From Chromatiales bacterium (lineage in GTDB: Bacteria > Pseudomonadota > Gammaproteobacteria > Chromatiales > Chromatiaceae), in NCBI GenBank assembly GCA_028284585.1, contig JANQRK010000040.1, positions 1-64,000 of the forward strand: a stretch of 64,000 bases of DNA, given 5' to 3'. A model generated the notes under the pieces. It saw nothing but the letters and a program-made list of their open reading frames with translations. It ran no database searches and was not told the DNA's origin. Shown here in pieces: positions 61,223-64,000 of the stretch (position 1 is its first letter; each line of letters opens with the position of its first letter). A program made the translations under genes and the position numbers.

Positions 61223-61939
61223 ATGACCAGTATGAAGGCTCTTCTGTTGGGGCTTGGCGCGGTAGTGGTAGCTTCTGGCGCTGGCGCATACATCTTGTTT
61301 ACTCCGATTTCAGTAGAACTCGGTCCACCTGATTCTATTCTACCAATCAAAATCGCCTTAGATGATCGCACTGCTAAGCCGAATATAAATGTATCCTCGC
61401 CTGACTTAGACATGCGCCCAGTTGTGTCAATAACCGCCGAACGAGAACCGAGTATTTCTAATCTGAGCATTGGTGCAACATCTCCCGCAGATGCTGCAAC
61501 CGCAACTATCAGTAGATCTGCGGCGGCGAAAGCCGCTCTCACATCGATTAGCAGTAGCAAAAATTCCCGCGTCTCTGATTCTGGAATCTCTACAGGTACA
61601 ACGCTGCAAAATCAATCATACATAGCCAAGTCAGCCGTATATTTCGAAATCGATAAATGGGTCTCGCCCAAGTCATGGGCCAACCTGGACGCGATCCCAT
61701 TGCTCGGCATTTTTGTTGTCCACGGTCACACAGATCGCGCGGGCACGGCCCGGTATAACGACGACTTATCAAAAAAACGAGCTCTTAGTGTCAAGCAGTA
61801 TTTACGAGAAAAAAAACAAATCCCGGCATCTAGCATTAGGACATCGTGGTTCGGCGAAAGTAAGCCCCGTATAGAAACCAACGACGGCGTACCGAACGGA
61901 AAAAACAGAAGAGTCGAGGTGTACGTCTATCATGACTAA
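61223..61939 (+). CDS. OmpA-domain protein with N-terminal membrane anchor
   Basis: 238 residues from MTSMKALLLGLGAVVVASGA (AAGGA eight bases upstream). One membrane segment, a Ser/Thr/Ala-rich linker (about 60-130), then an OmpA C-like domain: VYFEIDKWVSPKSWANLDAI, VVHGHTDRAGTARYNDDLSK and an ending typical of the family (NGKNRRVEVYVYH). It should bind peptidoglycan in the periplasm. Converges with the trypsin-like protease gene, 18 bases apart. Confidence 0.8.
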   Translation: MTSMKALLLGLGAVVVASGAGAYILFTPISVELGPPDSILPIKIALDDRTAKPNINVSSPDLDMRPVVSITAEREPSISNLSIGATSPADAATATISRSAAAKAALTSISSSKNSRVSDSGISTGTTLQNQSYIAKSAVYFEIDKWVSPKSWANLDAIPLLGIFVVHGHTDRAGTARYNDDLSKKRALSVKQYLREKKQIPASSIRTSWFGESKPRIETNDGVPNGKNRRVEVYVYHD

Positions 61940-61957
61940 GGTGACTGACAGTACTGC

Positions 61958-63805
61958 CTAGACACCTCCTTCTTTACACAATCGATCACGAACACAGTCT
62001 TCCGTGATATACGGCTTATAGTCGGAAATAATGACCGAACAAGAAGGTAGACCGGATTGCGACGCTTCAGAGTCGATACTTAAATAAAATCTCAATCCAT
62101 CTTCGGTACAGGCTTGGTAAGACGCTTTTGTGATAGGCTCGTCAGGCCTTCCCCATAGATCGAAGTCGTCTTTCACATCTGGGCGATCAACTGGAAATAT
62201 TGTCGCGAACGCAATTGAAGATTCTGGATGCTTCGGTACTTTAGAAAGAAAAAAGTCAAATAGCCTAATCCTACGTATCGTCGGGCAGAGCTCAGCCAGT
62301 CCTCTATTTGTTCGCTCCTTGATTCGTGTCAACTGCTCCTCTACTGATTCGTCGCTCCCGGGCTCTATAGCATCCACTTCTTCTTGCATGCTCAGCGCTA
62401 ATTCTTGATATTCTTCAGTCGTAGAATTTGCGATATCACGAGCAAGCCCGTGGAAAAGGCGCTCACAATGAGACTGGGCCCGCGCGGCGTCGCCTACAAG
62501 CTCAGACCAGTCATGTCGGATTTCGACTCCATTAAGAGCACCTGCTCGATAACGTTGCGAAATCCGAAATTGATGTTCCCGTAGAGTAGTCTCCAATTCG
62601 ATGAACTCGTCCAGTCCCACGTAGCGTTCGTGAGTCACAGCGTGACCGTATACTTTTTTGGCCTCGGTCAATTCCTGGTCTCGTTTAAAGTGGGTGAGTA
62701 CAGCCGCTAGGCTGTTCGATGGTAGAGTAAACTTTCGGTTCTTAACACGCCTAGGTGGTACTCGTGGTTCTTTGATGGCTCTGTCTAGGAAACCAGCCCC
62801 CCATTCTGGTTCCCCCCTCAAAATGGTGTCAAAAGAGACCGCTCCTGAGACCGTGCGCCGGTCTTGCGCCAAGTTCGTTGGGGCATTGCTCAAATGGATT
62901 CCGATGAAATCACCGGTTGACGAGAAAATTGGGCTACCCGATAGCCCGTCGTTACCTTCACAGGAATGGTAGATCCTCAAATCTAAACCATCTTCGCGAT
63001 CTGCAATTCGGCATGGCGAGACCTGAGAGAGCCTTGCGCCTCCGGGATGGCCCACAATGGTGTAGTCTGTTTCATGGACAACCTTTTGCGCTTTTAATCG
63101 AAGGGGAATCATGCCTCCGTTCTCGGGGGCGTCTGACTCTGCCACAATCGGATGTATTGCCACATCGTACTGTGGCTTAGAGATATCATCGATTGGATTT
63201 GGATCAACGGGCCAGACTACCCCCTTTAGATATTCGGCACTCGGTCCCAAAAAGCCGATTCTTACAAACGCAGCCACTGGAATGAACTCCCTGTCCCAAC
63301 TAGCCGGCCGCGCACAGTGGTAAGCCGTAAGAAGTCTATTCCCTTCAATCAGCGATGCAGTACATTTCCTAACAGCGCATACCGGCGGCAGTGGGTCTCC
63401 GGTTTCGCTAGATTTCTCAGGATAGTAAGCAACAACCGTCAGCAACCCGATAGATTTTGACAGTTCTGTCCTTGGGTCGATCTGACCCATACTCTCTAGC
63501 GGACGAGGTGTCGTAACTGCATTGTCTATGTTCCGCTGCTTATCATTTTGGTTGTTGCCGTCCGCCCGGTGCTGCACAGAAAACCTAACAGATTGAGCCT
63601 TCTTATACTCATCCTTACACTGAAGCGGTACCGATTGCCCACCAACCGCTGTGGGTTCATCTATATCCACCAGATTGCTGCGAGCTTCCCCAATGCTGTT
63701 AGCTGGAAGATTGGTGCCGTCTATAGCCCAAGTCTCGGCACCAACGGCTGCCAATGCACATAACGTTGCTCTGACTAGGATTTGGCCACGATATTCCGTT
63801 CGCAC
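61958..63805 (-). CDS. Secreted trypsin-like serine protease with long C-terminal region
   Basis: 615 residues starting with GTG 63805 (AAGGAATC upstream) and an N-terminal export region (ILVRATLCALAAVGAETWA). The catalytic triad is visible: His in RLLTAYHCARP near residue 170, Asp in KPQYDVAIHPIV near 220, Ser in GNDGLSGSPIFSSTGDF near 290. The last 270 residues are helical and charged with no known domain. It may cleave a surface or periplasmic target. Its start overlaps the end of an upstream gene by 31 bases, so they are likely one operon. Confidence 0.8.
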   Translation of the reverse strand: MRTEYRGQILVRATLCALAAVGAETWAIDGTNLPANSIGEARSNLVDIDEPTAVGGQSVPLQCKDEYKKAQSVRFSVQHRADGNNQNDKQRNIDNAVTTPRPLESMGQIDPRTELSKSIGLLTVVAYYPEKSSETGDPLPPVCAVRKCTASLIEGNRLLTAYHCARPASWDREFIPVAAFVRIGFLGPSAEYLKGVVWPVDPNPIDDISKPQYDVAIHPIVAESDAPENGGMIPLRLKAQKVVHETDYTIVGHPGGARLSQVSPCRIADREDGLDLRIYHSCEGNDGLSGSPIFSSTGDFIGIHLSNAPTNLAQDRRTVSGAVSFDTILRGEPEWGAGFLDRAIKEPRVPPRRVKNRKFTLPSNSLAAVLTHFKRDQELTEAKKVYGHAVTHERYVGLDEFIELETTLREHQFRISQRYRAGALNGVEIRHDWSELVGDAARAQSHCERLFHGLARDIANSTTEEYQELALSMQEEVDAIEPGSDESVEEQLTRIKERTNRGLAELCPTIRRIRLFDFFLSKVPKHPESSIAFATIFPVDRPDVKDDFDLWGRPDEPITKASYQACTEDGLRFYLSIDSEASQSGLPSCSVIISDYKPYITEDCVRDRLCKEGGV

Positions 63806-64000
63806 TGTGTCGATTCCTTATATCCAGATTTTGGCACGAACCTCACTTCTTCGACCGTTCTCGCATCGCCAGCGTTAATCCATAACTCAGCATGAAAATT
63901 TTCCGCTGGGCGGTAGGTTTCCCAGACAGCCCACGCTGAGTATCCTTCATCCCAGATCCATTTCCCGATCTCTAACGCGATTGCGGTACTCTCATTCGGA
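63775..64000 (-). CDS. Partial gene at right edge, unknown
   Basis: Not in the track. An open frame enters from beyond the window and reads IALEIGKWIWDEGYSAWAVW, ETYRPAENFHAELWINAGDA and VRFVPKSGYKESTQCERNIV to a TAG at 63775. Good protein composition, Trp-rich. Only the last 74 codons are visible; the stop lies 31 bases inside the protease start. Family not recognised. Confidence 0.6.
   Translation of the reverse strand, partial: PNESTAIALEIGKWIWDEGYSAWAVWETYRPAENFHAELWINAGDARTVEEVRFVPKSGYKESTQCERNIVAKS

Noticed and set aside
1-64000. CRISPR array
   Set aside because: No regularly spaced short repeats were seen anywhere. The only repeats are IS ends, the cargo-flanking pair and the leader hairpins.

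Overview
The window looks like a GC-rich gammaproteobacterial chromosome segment carrying an eroding integrative and conjugative element (ICE) of the PFGI-1/ICEclc/SPI-7 (MPF_G, 'GI-type') class. This rests on recognising protein families by eye; no database was searched. The host genus cannot be named. Diheme c-type cytochromes, several insertion sequences (ISs), a group II intron and a mobile csrA would fit an environmental, possibly sulfur-oxidising or symbiotic, gammaproteobacterium, but that is inference.

Layout. 0-7.2 kb: an intact IS1380-family transposase, then a minus-strand locus of two membrane-anchored diheme cytochromes c, a 39-residue membrane peptide, an Old-Yellow-Enzyme flavoprotein with a C-terminal Fe-S motif, and a small membrane protein. 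7.5-14.5 kb: a decayed ICE module (DUF1173 protein, a nuclease-like ORF with an internal amber codon, frameshifted ORFs, a broken IS4-type transposase), a secreted unknown protein, an IS66 end fused to a nuclease remnant, and two small unknown genes. 14.6-19.3 kb: a complete IS66-family element with an 8-bp target duplication, whose tnpC is split by an antisense group II intron. 19.5-22.0 kb: an OmpA-type lipoprotein gene split by an IS1182-family element with a 3-bp duplication. 22.2-24.4 kb: NERD-nuclease and SRAP pseudogenes. 25.2-43.4 kb: the nearly complete type IV secretion/conjugation operon on the minus strand, from a PilL/OmpA fusion through TraD, pilin-like proteins, TraB/TraK/TraE-like proteins and the TraC/VirB4 ATPase to TraG, whose gene carries an in-frame stop. 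44.5-53 kb: an accessory segment bracketed by imperfect direct repeats. It holds a PhyH-type oxygenase, a UDP-galactopyranose mutase, an unknown protein, a HAD-membrane-OmpA-like fusion and a PIN/RHH toxin-antitoxin pair. 53.4-58.2 kb: ICE maintenance genes (radC, DUF932, DUF3275, STY4534-type replication protein), several preceded by structured leaders resembling the radC RNA motif. 58.5-64 kb: IS110 fragments, an AT-rich secreted metallopeptidase-like gene, csrA coupled to an HNH-like secreted protein, an OmpA-domain protein, a secreted trypsin-like protease and an edge-truncated gene.

How it fits together. The conjugation genes overlap mostly by ATGA or TGATG, so they form one long operon reading leftward from about 43.4 kb. 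TraG, a mating-pore component, is interrupted, and many neighbouring ORFs carry single in-frame TAA/TAG codons or frameshifts. The element is therefore probably transfer-defective in this isolate. The best candidates for undescribed biology are the 8-kb repeat-bounded cargo (especially the HAD-membrane-OmpA fusion) and the family of covarying leader hairpins in the maintenance region.
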